64,000 bases of DNA. Source: Pseudomonas asiatica. GTDB taxonomy: Bacteria; Pseudomonadota; Gammaproteobacteria; Pseudomonadales; Pseudomonadaceae. Made by a program: the position numbers and the translations under genes. The stretch covers positions 3,228,001-3,292,000 of the forward strand of contig NZ_CP157874.1 in assembly GCF_040214835.1 (NCBI RefSeq), given 5' to 3'. The notes below the pieces were generated by a model, which made no database searches, was not told the origin of the DNA, and saw only the letters and a program-made list of their open reading frames with translations. Shown piece after piece: positions 27,431 through 36,406 of the stretch (position 1 is its first letter; each line of letters starts with the position of its first letter).

Positions 27431-28756
27431 TCAGCGAATCTGATGCTTGTGCAGCAACCGATAGAAAGTCGGCCGCGATATACCTAGCACCTTGGCCGCC
27501 ACACTCAGGTTGTTACTGTGCCGGCTGAGTACATCGCACAGCGCCTGGCGCTCGGCCCGGTGCTTGTACTCCTCCAGCGTACCCAGCGGTTGCTGCATCT
27601 GGTCAAGGGTCTGCAATCCCAGGTCCTGCGCCTCGATTTGCCGACCTTCGGCCAGCACCAACCCGCGCCGCACACGGTTGGCCAACTCGCGAACATTGCC
27701 CGGCCAGTCATGCCGGCCCATGGCCGCCAGCGCATGGTCGCTGAACGAACGCGGTCGACGCCCGGTTTCCAGGCTGTAGAAATGGGCAAAATGGCTGGCC
27801 AGCATCGACAGGTCGCCATGCCGGTCGCGCAAAGGCGCAGTCACTACCTGCAACACGTTCAGGCGGTAATACAGGTCTTCGCGAAAGCGCCCTTGCTCGA
27901 TGGCCCTTTCCAGGTCCACGTGGGTAGCCGCCAGCACCCGCACATCCACCGGGATCGGCTGGCTGCCCCCCACGCGTTCAATGTGCTTTTCCTGCAGAAA
28001 ACGCAGCAAGTTGGCCTGCAACTCCAGCGGCAGGTCGCCAATTTCGTCGAGGAACAACGTGCCACCATGGGCCGCTTCGATGCGCCCGGCCTTGCGCTGA
28101 TGAGCACCGGTGAAGGCGCCCTTCTCATGGCCGAACAGTTCCGACTGGATCAGGTGCTCGGGGATCGCCCCGCAGTTGATGGCAATGAACGGCTGCTCGC
28201 TGCGTTGCGACTGACGGTGCAGGGTGCGGGCCACCAGTTCCTTGCCGGTACCGCTTTCACCGCGGATCAGCACCGGCGATTCAGTAGGCGCCAGCTTGCC
28301 CAGCAGCTTGCGCAACTCGCGGATCGGGCGGCTGTCACCGAGCAGCTCGTGGCTGGTTTCATCCACTCTCGCCAGCTCTTTGCCACGCAGGCGCGCCATG
28401 CCGAAGGCCCGGCCCAAGGTAACCTGCACGCGGGAAACGTCGAACGGCAAGGTGTGGAAGTCGAAGAACCATTCACAAACGAAATCGCCGACGGCCGGCA
28501 TGCGCAACTGTTCGGCGCTGAGCACGGCAATCCATTCGGTGTTGCTGCGCTTGATCAAGTCCTTGACCCCGTCCGGGCGCCTGAGGTGCGACGCCTGCAA
28601 GCGCAACAGGCCCACATCGCAAGGATGATCCAGCGCGGCACCGAGCATGCAGCTGTCCACATCCCAGCCTGCGCTGCGCAATCCAGGCAACAAACGGTGG
28701 CAGTCATCGCAGGGGTCGACGATGAGCAAACGGCGTTGGGCGGCAGGCTGCTGCAT
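27431..28756 (-). CDS. Sigma-54-dependent transcriptional activator with VpsR-like N-terminal domain
   Basis: This 441-residue activator has an atypical receiver-like N-terminus (about residues 1-120: LLIVDPCDDCHRLL, lacking the normal acidic triad and phospho-Asp context), an AAA+ domain with Walker A GESGTGKE, the sigma-54 contact motif GAFTGA, Walker B GGTLFLDEIGDLP, and a C-terminal Fis-type HTH (LSVAAKVLGISRPTFYRLL). It activates sigma-54 promoters; the N-terminus resembles VpsR/FleQ-type regulators, some of which bind cyclic di-GMP, but this is not shown here. AAGGA precedes ATG 28756. Target genes unknown. Confidence 0.88.
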   Translation of the reverse strand: MQQPAAQRRLLIVDPCDDCHRLLPGLRSAGWDVDSCMLGAALDHPCDVGLLRLQASHLRRPDGVKDLIKRSNTEWIAVLSAEQLRMPAVGDFVCEWFFDFHTLPFDVSRVQVTLGRAFGMARLRGKELARVDETSHELLGDSRPIRELRKLLGKLAPTESPVLIRGESGTGKELVARTLHRQSQRSEQPFIAINCGAIPEHLIQSELFGHEKGAFTGAHQRKAGRIEAAHGGTLFLDEIGDLPLELQANLLRFLQEKHIERVGGSQPIPVDVRVLAATHVDLERAIEQGRFREDLYYRLNVLQVVTAPLRDRHGDLSMLASHFAHFYSLETGRRPRSFSDHALAAMGRHDWPGNVRELANRVRRGLVLAEGRQIEAQDLGLQTLDQMQQPLGTLEEYKHRAERQALCDVLSRHSNNLSVAAKVLGISRPTFYRLLHKHQIR

Positions 28757-29097
28757 GACCGATCCTTGGCGCCAGTTTTCGGTTTTGCGAAATAAAACAG
28801 TAAGTTGTGGCGCCCGATTAACAGTAGCAACGAAGTTGACGGTTCCCAGTACCGTCTGTCTGCCGAATCATTTTTTTACAATCAGTGACGGGAATTTTCG
28901 CACTTTATCGACATCACATGGCGGCATGGGCAAGAACGGATTCGAACCTGGCAAATTTTTTTACAACCAATGTGTGACTCGCCCCCGGACAACGAGCATC
29001 AGTACACATAACCCCGCGCTGCACTTCGCGATAACCGAGGCGACTTTGAAGCAACGCGGACTTACCTGGATGTTTGGGACCATAGAGAGACCGAACC
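28757..29097. other. Intergenic region with a 17-base direct repeat
   Basis: No gene recognised in these 341 bases. The first half is AT-richer than its surroundings and must hold the promoters of the divergent flanking genes. TTTTTTTACAATCAGTG (28871-28887) recurs as TTTTTTTACAACCAATG (28956-28972), 85 bases apart. No clear -24/-12 element was seen. Confidence 0.5.
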
Positions 29098-29364
29098 ATG
29101 AATGCCCCGCTCCGTGTCAACGAAGCACTGCTGATTGCCGACCACGCCTTCGAACCTTTCCAGTGCGTAGCCTGGGATGCACCCAACGGTACTGGTGAAC
29201 TGAGCCTGGCAGTGATCGACCGGACCAGCACCCGCATCGGCAGCAAGCAAGTGTCCTCGCGTATCTACTCCGACCCGGCCCAGTGGGCCAGCCTGATCGA
29301 GGAAGTGCGCGCCGAACTGTGCGAAAAAGGTTACGACCTGCAACCGTGGTCGATGCCGAAGTAA
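29098..29364 (+). CDS. Small conserved hypothetical protein
   Basis: This 88-residue acidic cytosolic protein begins MNAPLRVNEALLIADHAFEP and ends DLQPWSMPK. It has no signal peptide, membrane segment or cysteine cluster. Codon use is that of a genuine Pseudomonas gene and it is followed by strong hairpins, so I consider it real. I do not recognise a family or function. Confidence 0.75.
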   Translation: MNAPLRVNEALLIADHAFEPFQCVAWDAPNGTGELSLAVIDRTSTRIGSKQVSSRIYSDPAQWASLIEEVRAELCEKGYDLQPWSMPK

Positions 29365-29379
29365 TATCGGCCGGCAAAC

Positions 29380-29441
29380 CAAGTGCGTGCACCGCCACGC
29401 ACTTGTACAACTTCCGGGTTGCTGTTCTGGCAACTTTTCTT
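29380..29441 (+). terminator. Double hairpin terminator after the 88-residue protein
   Basis: CAAGTGCGTG (29380-29389) and CACGCACTTG (29396-29405) form a perfect ten-base stem. A second stem, GTTGC (29418-29422)/GCAAC (29430-29434), is followed by TTTTCTT. The gene on the other side (chlD part) converges and ends at 29472. Confidence 0.75.
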
Positions 29442-29471
29442 ATTGCGGCATAGTGTCGCATCGATACTTTT

Positions 29472-30146
29472 TCAATCCACCAACCTGAACTGTTGCAGGT
29501 GCTGGTAATCAGCCTGAAGTTGTTGCGCCAGACGCTGCGCACGGCCCAGGCGCACCGGCGCCAGTTCCATATCCACCAGCAAAGTGGCACACGGCATTGG
29601 CTGCACGGCATTCCAGTGCTGCAGGCGACCGTCGGTAAACACCAGGCAGCGCAATGCTTCTTCAGGGTGGGCCCGTTGCCGCGCCTGCAACCAGTGCCGA
29701 GCCTGTTCCAGTGCTGCGATCAACGGCGTGCCGCCACCGGCACCCAAGGCTTGCAGCCAGGGTTGCAAAGCGGCCGAGGCCTTCAGGCCGTGGCGCTGCC
29801 ACTGCGGCGTGCGCCCGCTGGCGGTAAGCAGGGCCAGCCGGGCACGCTGGCGGTAGGCCTGATCGAACAGCGCCGCCAGCAGCCCTTTGGTTTGTGCCAA
29901 CGCCTGGTGGCGGCGGGTCGAGGCCGACGCATCGACGATTACCAGCCACAGTTCTGCGGGCTTGGCCTGGCGTTGCTGCCAGCACAGGTCCTGGCGCTGG
30001 CGTGGCCGGCCCTTGAGCAGGGTCGGCAGCCAGGCCACCCGACCGGCCGCGGCACTGCGCGCCCGGCCTCGGCTGGCACCGTACTGCTTGCCTGCGCCTG
30101 CTTTGGCATCCGCCCCTTTGGCAGGTAGCTGGGGGATGCTCAGGGC
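29472..30146 (-). CDS. VWA (ChlD-like) part of cobalt chelatase, expressed by -1 frameshift from the ChlI-like gene
   Basis: This frame encodes 224 residues from the proposed shift point: a basic linker (GKQYGASRGRARSAAAGRVAWLP) and a von Willebrand A domain with the MIDAS motif DASAS and FTDG. The frame has no ATG, and no GTG or TTG near its upstream end: the first codon past the AAA+ stop is CTG, and the first GTG (30038) lies after the conserved RGRARS...VAWLPTLL linker, so a start there would lose it. It is open in the -1 frame across the slippery site at 30146-30152, so the fused product would be about 563 residues, like ChlD/BchD proteins. Internal start at GTG 30038 is the alternative. 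Confidence 0.8.
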   Translation of the reverse strand, partial: ALSIPQLPAKGADAKAGAGKQYGASRGRARSAAAGRVAWLPTLLKGRPRQRQDLCWQQRQAKPAELWLVIVDASASTRRHQALAQTKGLLAALFDQAYRQRARLALLTASGRTPQWQRHGLKASAALQPWLQALGAGGGTPLIAALEQARHWLQARQRAHPEEALRCLVFTDGRLQHWNAVQPMPCATLLVDMELAPVRLGRAQRLAQQLQADYQHLQQFRLVD

Positions 30147-30169
30147 TTTTTTGCCCAGTTCGGCACCTC
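30106..30169 (-). promoter_or_regulatory. Programmed -1 frameshift signal (dnaX-type) at the end of the ChlI-like gene
   Basis: On the minus strand the last codons of the AAA+ gene read GCA AAA AAG CCC TGA, containing the heptamer A AAA AAG (30152-30146), identical to the E. coli dnaX slippery site and in the same phase. A Shine-Dalgarno-like GAGGTG (30169-30164) lies 11 bases before it. A stem GCATCC (30139-30134)/GGATGC (30111-30106), extendable by CCC/GGG, begins six bases after it. A -1 slip enters the VWA frame exactly. All three known stimulators are present. Confidence 0.75.
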
Positions 30170-31162
30170 GCGGCGGGCGCCGCTGGCCACTGGCTGCGCC
30201 GCCATCGCGCCCCAGTCGCCCTGCCCGCCCTGTTCGCCAGGGTTGCCTGCGCCTTGCCGATCGGGTTGTTGCTCAGGCTGCTGCGGTGCCGCAGGGGGGT
30301 TGGCCTGGGGCGCAACGCGGCGGCGATGGCGCAAGGCGAACTCGGCCACTGCATCGACATCGGCCTCTTCGATGGCCTCGCCACCGCGCCAGGCACAGTG
30401 GGCGCGGGCGGCGCGCAGCCAGACCAGGTCGGCGCGCAGGCCGTCGACCCCGGCGGCGTAGCAGCGTTCGGTGATCCAGGCCAGCGCCTGGTCGTCCAGG
30501 GCAATGCCGGCCAGGGCCTGGCGCGCCGCCTGGCAGCGCTCGCGCAATTGCGCCTGGGCCTCGGCCCATTGCGTGCAGAACGCCTGCGGGTCGCTGTCGA
30601 AGGCCAGGCGGCGGCGAATGATCTGCTGGCGCGCTTCAGGCTCGGGCAAGCCTTCCAGGGCCACGTTGAGACCAAAGCGGTCGAGCAACTGCGGGCGCAG
30701 TTCGCCCTCCTCCGGGTTCATGGTGCCGATCAGTACGAAGCGGGCACTGTGCCGGTGCGAGATGCCGTCGCGCTCGATGCGGTTGGTGCCACTGGCCGCC
30801 ACATCGAGCAGCAGGTCGACCAGGGTATCGGGCAGCAGGTTGACCTCATCGACATACAGCACGCCGCCATCGGCCTGGGCCAGCACCCCCGGGGAAAACT
30901 GCGCCTTGCCCTGCCCCAGCGCGGCATCCAGGTCGAGGGTGCCGACCAACCGTTCTTCGCTGGCGCCCAGTGGCAAGGTGACGAACGGGCCCTCGCCGAG
31001 CAGGTCGGCCAAGCCACGGGCCAGGGTGCTCTTGGCCATGCCACGCGGCCCCTCGATCAGCACGCCGCCGATCTTCGGGTCGATCGCGGTCAGGCACAGC
31101 GCCAGTTTCAGGTCGTCGGCACCGACCACGGCTGCCAGTGGAAATTGCACGGGTTCACTCAT
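30140..31162 (-). CDS. ChlI/BchI-type AAA+ subunit of cobalt chelatase (zero-frame product)
   Basis: This 340-residue protein has the AAA+ magnesium-chelatase fold: Walker A GPRGMAKS, the LPLGASEERLVGTLD segment, Walker B GVLYVDEVNLLPD, and sensor GTMNPEEGELRPQLLDRFGL. A proline/glutamine-rich linker follows and the stop comes right after AKKP. With a VWA subunit it powers cobalt insertion by CobN, replacing CobS/CobT. ATG 31162 lies one base after the cobN stop; the upstream extension is cobN overlap. Confidence 0.9.
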   Translation of the reverse strand: MSEPVQFPLAAVVGADDLKLALCLTAIDPKIGGVLIEGPRGMAKSTLARGLADLLGEGPFVTLPLGASEERLVGTLDLDAALGQGKAQFSPGVLAQADGGVLYVDEVNLLPDTLVDLLLDVAASGTNRIERDGISHRHSARFVLIGTMNPEEGELRPQLLDRFGLNVALEGLPEPEARQQIIRRRLAFDSDPQAFCTQWAEAQAQLRERCQAARQALAGIALDDQALAWITERCYAAGVDGLRADLVWLRAARAHCAWRGGEAIEEADVDAVAEFALRHRRRVAPQANPPAAPQQPEQQPDRQGAGNPGEQGGQGDWGAMAAQPVASGARREVPNWAKKP

Positions 31163-31163
31163 T

Positions 31164-34100
31164 TCAAGCCTGTTCCTCGCCGTCGAGCAGTTGTTCCTCG
31201 AGGGCTTCGCGGTAGTCGCCAGGCGCCTGCCACAGGCCGCGCTGCTGGGCCTCCAGCAAACGCTCGGTAAGGTCGCGCAGGGCCTCGGGGTTGTGCTCGC
31301 GCATGAAGTCGCGGGTCGCCGGGTCGAGCACGTAGGCATCGGCCAGCGCCTGGTAATGATGGTCGTCGATCAACTGCGTGGTGGCGTCGAAGGCAAACAG
31401 GTTGTCGACCGTCGCCGCCATCTCGAAGGCGCCTTTGTAGCCATGGCGCTTGACCCCGTCGATCCACTTTGGGTTCAGCGCCCGGGCGCGGATGACCCGG
31501 TTCAGCTCTTCCTTGAGGGTGCGGATGCGCGGCCGGTCGGCCTGGCTGTGGTCGCCGTGGTAACTGGCCACTGCCGCACCGGACAAGGTTTCCGACGCCG
31601 CCAGCATGCCACCCTGGAACTGGTAGTAGTCGTTGGAATCGAGCAGGTCGTGTTCGTGGTTGTCCTGGTTCTGCAGCACCGCCTGCACCTTGGCCAGGCG
31701 CTGGGCGAACTGGGCGCGCGCCGGGGTACCGTCGTCGCTGGCGCCGTAGGCATAGCCGCCGTGGTTGAGGTAGACCTCGGCCAGGTCGTCGCGGCTGTGC
31801 CACAGGCGCCCGTCGATGGCGTTCTGCACCCCGGCGCCGTAGGCCCCGGGCTTGGCACCGAACACCCGCCAGCCAGCCTGGCGCGCGGCCTGCTCGGCGT
31901 CCACGCCCTGCGCCTGCAGCGCGGCGCGCTCGCTACGCACGCGGGCGGCCAGTGGGTTGAGATCGTCGGGTTCGTCCAGCGCGGCCACCGCCTGCACTGC
32001 GGCATCGAACAGGCGGATGAGGTTGCCGAAGGCATCACGGAAAAAGCCGGAAACGCGCAAGGTCACGTCCACCCGCGGGCGGTCGAGCAGGCTGAGCGGC
32101 AGGATCTCGAAATCGTCGACCCGCTGGCTGCCGGTGGCCCACACCGGTCGCACGCCCATCAGCGCCATGGCCTGGGCGATGTCGTCGCCACCGGTACGCA
32201 TGGTTGCCGTGCCCCACACCGAAAGGCCGAGTTGGCGCAGGTGATCGCCGTGGTCCTGCAGGTGGCGCTCGAGGATCAGGTTGGCCGAGGCGAAGCCCAG
32301 GCGCCAGGCGGTGGTGGTGGGCAGGTTGCGCACGTCCACGGTATAGAAGTTGCGGCCGGTGGGCAGCACGTCCAGGCGCCCACGGCTGGGCGCGCCACTG
32401 GGGCCGGCGGGCACGAAACGCCCGGCCAGCGCCGCCAGCAGGCCATTCATTTCGGCGCTGCCGCAGGCGTCCAGGCTGGGTGCCACCGCTTCGCGCAGCG
32501 CCTGCACCACATCGTGCACCGGCTGCCATTCGCTATGGGCTGGTAACTGTGCGGTGCCGCCCAGCGCCTGGTCGATTACCTGCAGCGCCAACAGTTCGAG
32601 GCGTTCGCGGGTATCGCCACAGGTGCGCCAGGGTTCGCTGCTCATGGCCTGCAACTGCTCGGGGCGTGCGCCCTGCCACGGCTGCCCGAGCTCGCAATCG
32701 AGCGGGTCGAAACCCGGCACCAGCGCCTTGGCCAAAGCCCGCAGCAGGCTGGCATTGCCGCCGCGACCGTCGCCACGCTCGACCCGCAACAGCGCCAGCA
32801 GGGTATCCAGGCGCAGCCGCCCTACCGGGGAGTGGCCGAACACATGCAGGCCATCGCGAATCTGCGATTCCTTCAGGTCGCACAGGTAGGTGTCCAGGCG
32901 CGGCAGCCACACGGCAGCATCGTCCAGTTGGCCTTCCAGTTGCAGTTCGCGGTCGATGTGGTTGGCCTTGACCAGTTCGAGAATGTCGCGCTGCAACTCG
33001 CGGGCGCGCCGCGGGTCGAGCAGCTGTGCTTCGTAGAACTCGTCGGCCAATTGCTCCAGGTGGCGCAACGGGCCATAGGTTTCGGCACGGGTCAGCGGCG
33101 GCATCAGGTGGTCGATGATCACCGCCTGGGTGCGGCGCTTGGCCTGGGCACCCTCGCCCGGGTCGTTGACGATGAACGGGTAGATGTTCGGCAGCGGGCC
33201 GAGCAAGGCGTCCGGCCAGCACTGCGCCGACAACCCGACGCCCTTGCCGGGTAGCCATTCGAGGTTGCCGTGCTTGCCGACGTGGATCACCGCGTCGGCG
33301 GCAAAGGCATGGCGCAGCCAGAAGTGAAACGCCAGGTAACCGTGCGGCGGCACCAGGTCCGGGTCGTGGTACACCGCGCTGGGGTCCACCTGGTAGCCCC
33401 GTGCCGGCTGGATGCCGACGAAGGTCAAGCCGAAGCGCAGGCCGGCCACCATCAGCCGGCCACTGCGGTACATCGGGTCCTGCTGCGGTGGCCCCCAGCG
33501 TTCCAGCACGGCCTGGCGGTTGGCCTCGGGCAGGCGCTCGAAGGCGGCCTGGTAGTCGGCCAGGCTCAGGCTCTGCGCACAGGGGCGCAGGTCCAGATGG
33601 TCGAGGTCGTTGGTCACGCCTCCGAGCAACTGGTGGATCAGTTGCGTGCCACTGCCCGGCAAGTCGGCCAGCGGATAGCCTTCGGCCTGCAGGGCCTTGA
33701 GGATGTTCAGCGCCGCCGCTGGCGTGTCCAGTCCAACGCCGTTGCCAATGCGACCATCCCGGGTCGGGTAGTTGGCCAGCACCAGGGCCACGCGCTTTTG
33801 CGCATTCGGCAGGCGCGCCAGTTCGACCCAGCGGCGGGCCAGTTCGGCGACAAAGTCCATGCGCTCGGGGTGGGCGCGGTAGCAGACCACGTCGGACTGG
33901 CTGCGCTCGCTGCGCCAGGCCATGTCCTTGAAACTGACCGGGCGGGTGATGATGCGCCCGTCCAGTTCGGGCAAGGCAATGTGCATGGCCAGGTCACGCG
34001 CCCCCAGGCCCTGCTCGCTGGCTTCCCAGCCGGGCTGGTTGTCTTGCGCGCAGATGGCCTGCAGCACTGGGATGTCGCGACGGAACGGGCGCAGGTTGGG

Positions 34101-34925
34101 CCGTTCGGGGCTGGACAGGGCAAAGCCGGTGGTGTTGACCAGCACTTCGGCACCCACCTCGTCCAGCCAGGCTTCGACCTGCTCCAGGCAGGCGCTTTCC
34201 TTGAGGCTGGCCACGGCGATCGGCAACGGGTTGAGCCCGGCGGCCTGCAGGCGCTGACAGAACACATCGATGAACGCGGTGTTGGCCGCCTGCAGGTGCG
34301 AGCGGTAGAACAGCAGTGGCGCCACCGGCTGTTCGGGATGCCACTGCGGGTACCAGTCCTCCAGCGTGGCGCTGCCCTTGGCCGGGTGATACACGGCGGT
34401 GCGCGGCAAAGGCTGCGGCTCGTCCCAGGCATAGTCGCGGCCCAGCCACTGGCTGGCCAGGCAGTTGAACAGGTTGATGGCATTGGCCTTGCCGCCCTGG
34501 CGCAGGTAGTGCCAGAGGCGTTCGGCCTGCTCGCCGCTGACACTGCCCAGGCTGGTCAGCTCCGGGTCCGGGCGGTCGTCGCCCGGCACCAGGATCAGTT
34601 GCACGCCACGGCCAGCCAGCTCGACCAGTTGCTCGACGCCATAGCGCCAGTAGCCGACGCCGCCGTGCAGCGACACCAGGATGACCTTGGCATGGCGCAG
34701 CACCTGGTCGACGTACAGGTCGACCGAGGCATGGTTCTGTACCTGCATCGGGTTGGCCAGGCGCAGGCTGGGGTAATCCTCGGGCAATTGCTCGGCGGTA
34801 TCCGCAAGCAATGCCAGGTGCGAATCGCCGCTGCAGAGAATCACCAGCTCGGCGGGCGTCTGGCCGAGGTCGGCAATGCTGTCATCCGGCACGAAGCCGC
34901 CGGGCTGGGTCCGCAGCAGGTGCAT
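31164..34925 (-). CDS. cobN: Cobaltochelatase large subunit CobN
   Basis: This 1253-residue enzyme inserts cobalt into hydrogenobyrinate a,c-diamide in aerobic vitamin B12 synthesis. CobN family segments are seen throughout, for example LANYPTRDGRIGNGVGLDTP, HVGKHGNLEWLPGKGVGLS and MRTGGDDIAQAMALMGVRPVW. Length fits the family. It lies three bases after cobW and one base before the AAA+ gene, so cobW-cobN-chlID is one transcript under the upstream riboswitch. Confidence 0.95.
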   Translation of the reverse strand: MHLLRTQPGGFVPDDSIADLGQTPAELVILCSGDSHLALLADTAEQLPEDYPSLRLANPMQVQNHASVDLYVDQVLRHAKVILVSLHGGVGYWRYGVEQLVELAGRGVQLILVPGDDRPDPELTSLGSVSGEQAERLWHYLRQGGKANAINLFNCLASQWLGRDYAWDEPQPLPRTAVYHPAKGSATLEDWYPQWHPEQPVAPLLFYRSHLQAANTAFIDVFCQRLQAAGLNPLPIAVASLKESACLEQVEAWLDEVGAEVLVNTTGFALSSPERPNLRPFRRDIPVLQAICAQDNQPGWEASEQGLGARDLAMHIALPELDGRIITRPVSFKDMAWRSERSQSDVVCYRAHPERMDFVAELARRWVELARLPNAQKRVALVLANYPTRDGRIGNGVGLDTPAAALNILKALQAEGYPLADLPGSGTQLIHQLLGGVTNDLDHLDLRPCAQSLSLADYQAAFERLPEANRQAVLERWGPPQQDPMYRSGRLMVAGLRFGLTFVGIQPARGYQVDPSAVYHDPDLVPPHGYLAFHFWLRHAFAADAVIHVGKHGNLEWLPGKGVGLSAQCWPDALLGPLPNIYPFIVNDPGEGAQAKRRTQAVIIDHLMPPLTRAETYGPLRHLEQLADEFYEAQLLDPRRARELQRDILELVKANHIDRELQLEGQLDDAAVWLPRLDTYLCDLKESQIRDGLHVFGHSPVGRLRLDTLLALLRVERGDGRGGNASLLRALAKALVPGFDPLDCELGQPWQGARPEQLQAMSSEPWRTCGDTRERLELLALQVIDQALGGTAQLPAHSEWQPVHDVVQALREAVAPSLDACGSAEMNGLLAALAGRFVPAGPSGAPSRGRLDVLPTGRNFYTVDVRNLPTTTAWRLGFASANLILERHLQDHGDHLRQLGLSVWGTATMRTGGDDIAQAMALMGVRPVWATGSQRVDDFEILPLSLLDRPRVDVTLRVSGFFRDAFGNLIRLFDAAVQAVAALDEPDDLNPLAARVRSERAALQAQGVDAEQAARQAGWRVFGAKPGAYGAGVQNAIDGRLWHSRDDLAEVYLNHGGYAYGASDDGTPARAQFAQRLAKVQAVLQNQDNHEHDLLDSNDYYQFQGGMLAASETLSGAAVASYHGDHSQADRPRIRTLKEELNRVIRARALNPKWIDGVKRHGYKGAFEMAATVDNLFAFDATTQLIDDHHYQALADAYVLDPATRDFMREHNPEALRDLTERLLEAQQRGLWQAPGDYREALEEQLLDGEEQA

Positions 34926-34928
34926 GGG

Positions 34929-35996
34929 TCAGGCGCCCAGTGCCTGGCGCAGGCGCGCTTCCAGCTGGGCGGCGTCGAGGTCCTGGCCGATCAGCACCAG
35001 GCGGGTGATGCGCGGCTCGTCGGCGCGCCAGGCGCGGTCGAAGTGCTTGTCGAAACGGGTGCCCACGCCTTGTACCAGCAGGCGCATCGGCTTGCCCGGG
35101 ATGGCAGCGAAGCCTTTGGCGCGCAGGATGCCGAATTCCACCACCAGCTGGGTCAGGGCGTCGAGCAGCAGGCTTTCGTCGGCTTCGGGCAGGTCGATGG
35201 AGATGGAGTCGAAGGCGTCGTGGTCATGATCGTCATGGTCATCGCCGTCATGATGCGAATCGTGGTGGGTACGGCGGCCATCGATGTGCGCCTCGGACTC
35301 GGCGCCCACGCCCAGCAGCACCTCCAGCGGCAGCTTGCCGCTGCTGGCCTCGATCACCTTGACCGCCGGCGGCAGTTCTTCGGCCACCTCGGCGCGGACC
35401 TTGGCCAGGCCTTCGGCGTCGATCAGGTCGGCCTTGTTCAGCACCACCAGGTCGGCGCTGGCCAGCTGGTCGGCGAACAGTTCGTGCAGCGGCGACTCGT
35501 GGTCCAGGTTGGGGTCGAGCTTGCGCTGGGCATCGACCTGGTCCGGGTAGGCGGCGAAGGTGCCGGCGGCCACGGCCGGGCTGTCGACCACCGTGATCAC
35601 CGCGTCGACGGTGCAGGCATTGCGGATTTCCGGCCACTGGAAGGCTTGCACCAGCGGTTTGGGCAGGGCCAGGCCGCTGGTTTCGATGAGGATATGGTCC
35701 AGGTCGCCACGGCGTGCCACCAGCTCGCGCATCACCGGGAAGAACTCTTCCTGCACGGTGCAGCACAGGCAGCCGTTGGCCAGCTCGTAGACGCGGCCGG
35801 TGGCTTCTTCTTCGGTGCAACCGATGCTGCACTGTTTGAGGATTTCGCCGTCGATGCCCAGTTCGCCGAACTCGTTGACGATCACCGCAATGCGGCGGCC
35901 CTGGGCGTTGTCGAGCATGTGGCGCAGCAAGGTAGTCTTGCCCGAGCCGAGGAAGCCGGTGACGATGGTGACGGGGAGCTTGGCCAGTGTTTTCAT
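34929..35996 (-). CDS. cobW: Cobalamin biosynthesis GTPase CobW
   Basis: This 355-residue G3E-family GTPase has the Walker A motif GFLGSGKTT at residues 14-22, the metal-binding CLCC motif, and the NKAD guanine-specificity motif. It is thought to supply cobalt to the CobN chelatase. A striking His/Asp-rich stretch (HHDSHHDGDDHDDHDHD) lies near residue 260 and probably binds metal. The start at 35996 (MKTLAKLPVTIVTGFLG) has AAGGG upstream; the longer frame runs into the leader. Confidence 0.93.
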   Translation of the reverse strand: MKTLAKLPVTIVTGFLGSGKTTLLRHMLDNAQGRRIAVIVNEFGELGIDGEILKQCSIGCTEEEATGRVYELANGCLCCTVQEEFFPVMRELVARRGDLDHILIETSGLALPKPLVQAFQWPEIRNACTVDAVITVVDSPAVAAGTFAAYPDQVDAQRKLDPNLDHESPLHELFADQLASADLVVLNKADLIDAEGLAKVRAEVAEELPPAVKVIEASSGKLPLEVLLGVGAESEAHIDGRRTHHDSHHDGDDHDDHDHDAFDSISIDLPEADESLLLDALTQLVVEFGILRAKGFAAIPGKPMRLLVQGVGTRFDKHFDRAWRADEPRITRLVLIGQDLDAAQLEARLRQALGA

Positions 35997-36111
35997 GTCG
36001 CATTGCCCTTGGCAGATTGGCGCGGGCATGCAGGACGACAGCCACGGGCCAGACCGGCCGGGCTTGTTCGCCACCGGATCACCCCGCCCGGTTGAAAGTC
36101 GAAAACGTGAC

Positions 36112-36300
36112 GAGGCAGGTCTCCTGGCTCGCACCGTTCCATGTACCCGCTGGTGCAGCGGGCTGGCGGGATGACGCCTTCCCGCGCGCGGGCGCAGTGG
36201 CTGTGTCGATCCGTTGTCGGTGCTTACAGTTGCGGGGGCAGCCGCGGCTTGTACCGCGTTCCCGTCTTAGCTTCGGCCTGGCCGAAGAACCTCGAAGTGG
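36112..36300 (-). promoter_or_regulatory. Adenosylcobalamin riboswitch upstream of cobW
   Basis: On the minus strand the region contains GCTGCCCCCGCAACTGTAA (36242-36224) and the B12 box AGCCACTG (36202-36195), then GAGCCAGGAGACCTGCC at the 3' end, all hallmarks of the cobalamin riboswitch core. It ends about 115 bases before cobW. High coenzyme B12 should turn the cobW-cobN-chlID operon off. The 35997-36111 segment would hold the expression platform; I did not resolve it. Confidence 0.93.
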
Positions 36301-36406
36301 CAAGGCTACGCAGTGGCTGGCAGGTGGTCAACCATTGCTGTCGGGCTGGCCGACAACAAGTGGCGCAACTGCGTTACAGTGGTGGCTTTGAGCAGCGAGG
36401 CCCCCG

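Noticed and set aside
28647..29198. Plus-strand frame of 183 codons across the sigma-54 activator start and intergenic region
   Set aside because: No ribosome-binding site, odd composition, overlaps two better genes.
33270..36095. Long plus-strand open frame (941 codons) over cobN/cobW
   Set aside because: Antisense shadow; cobN and cobW carry all the recognised motifs.
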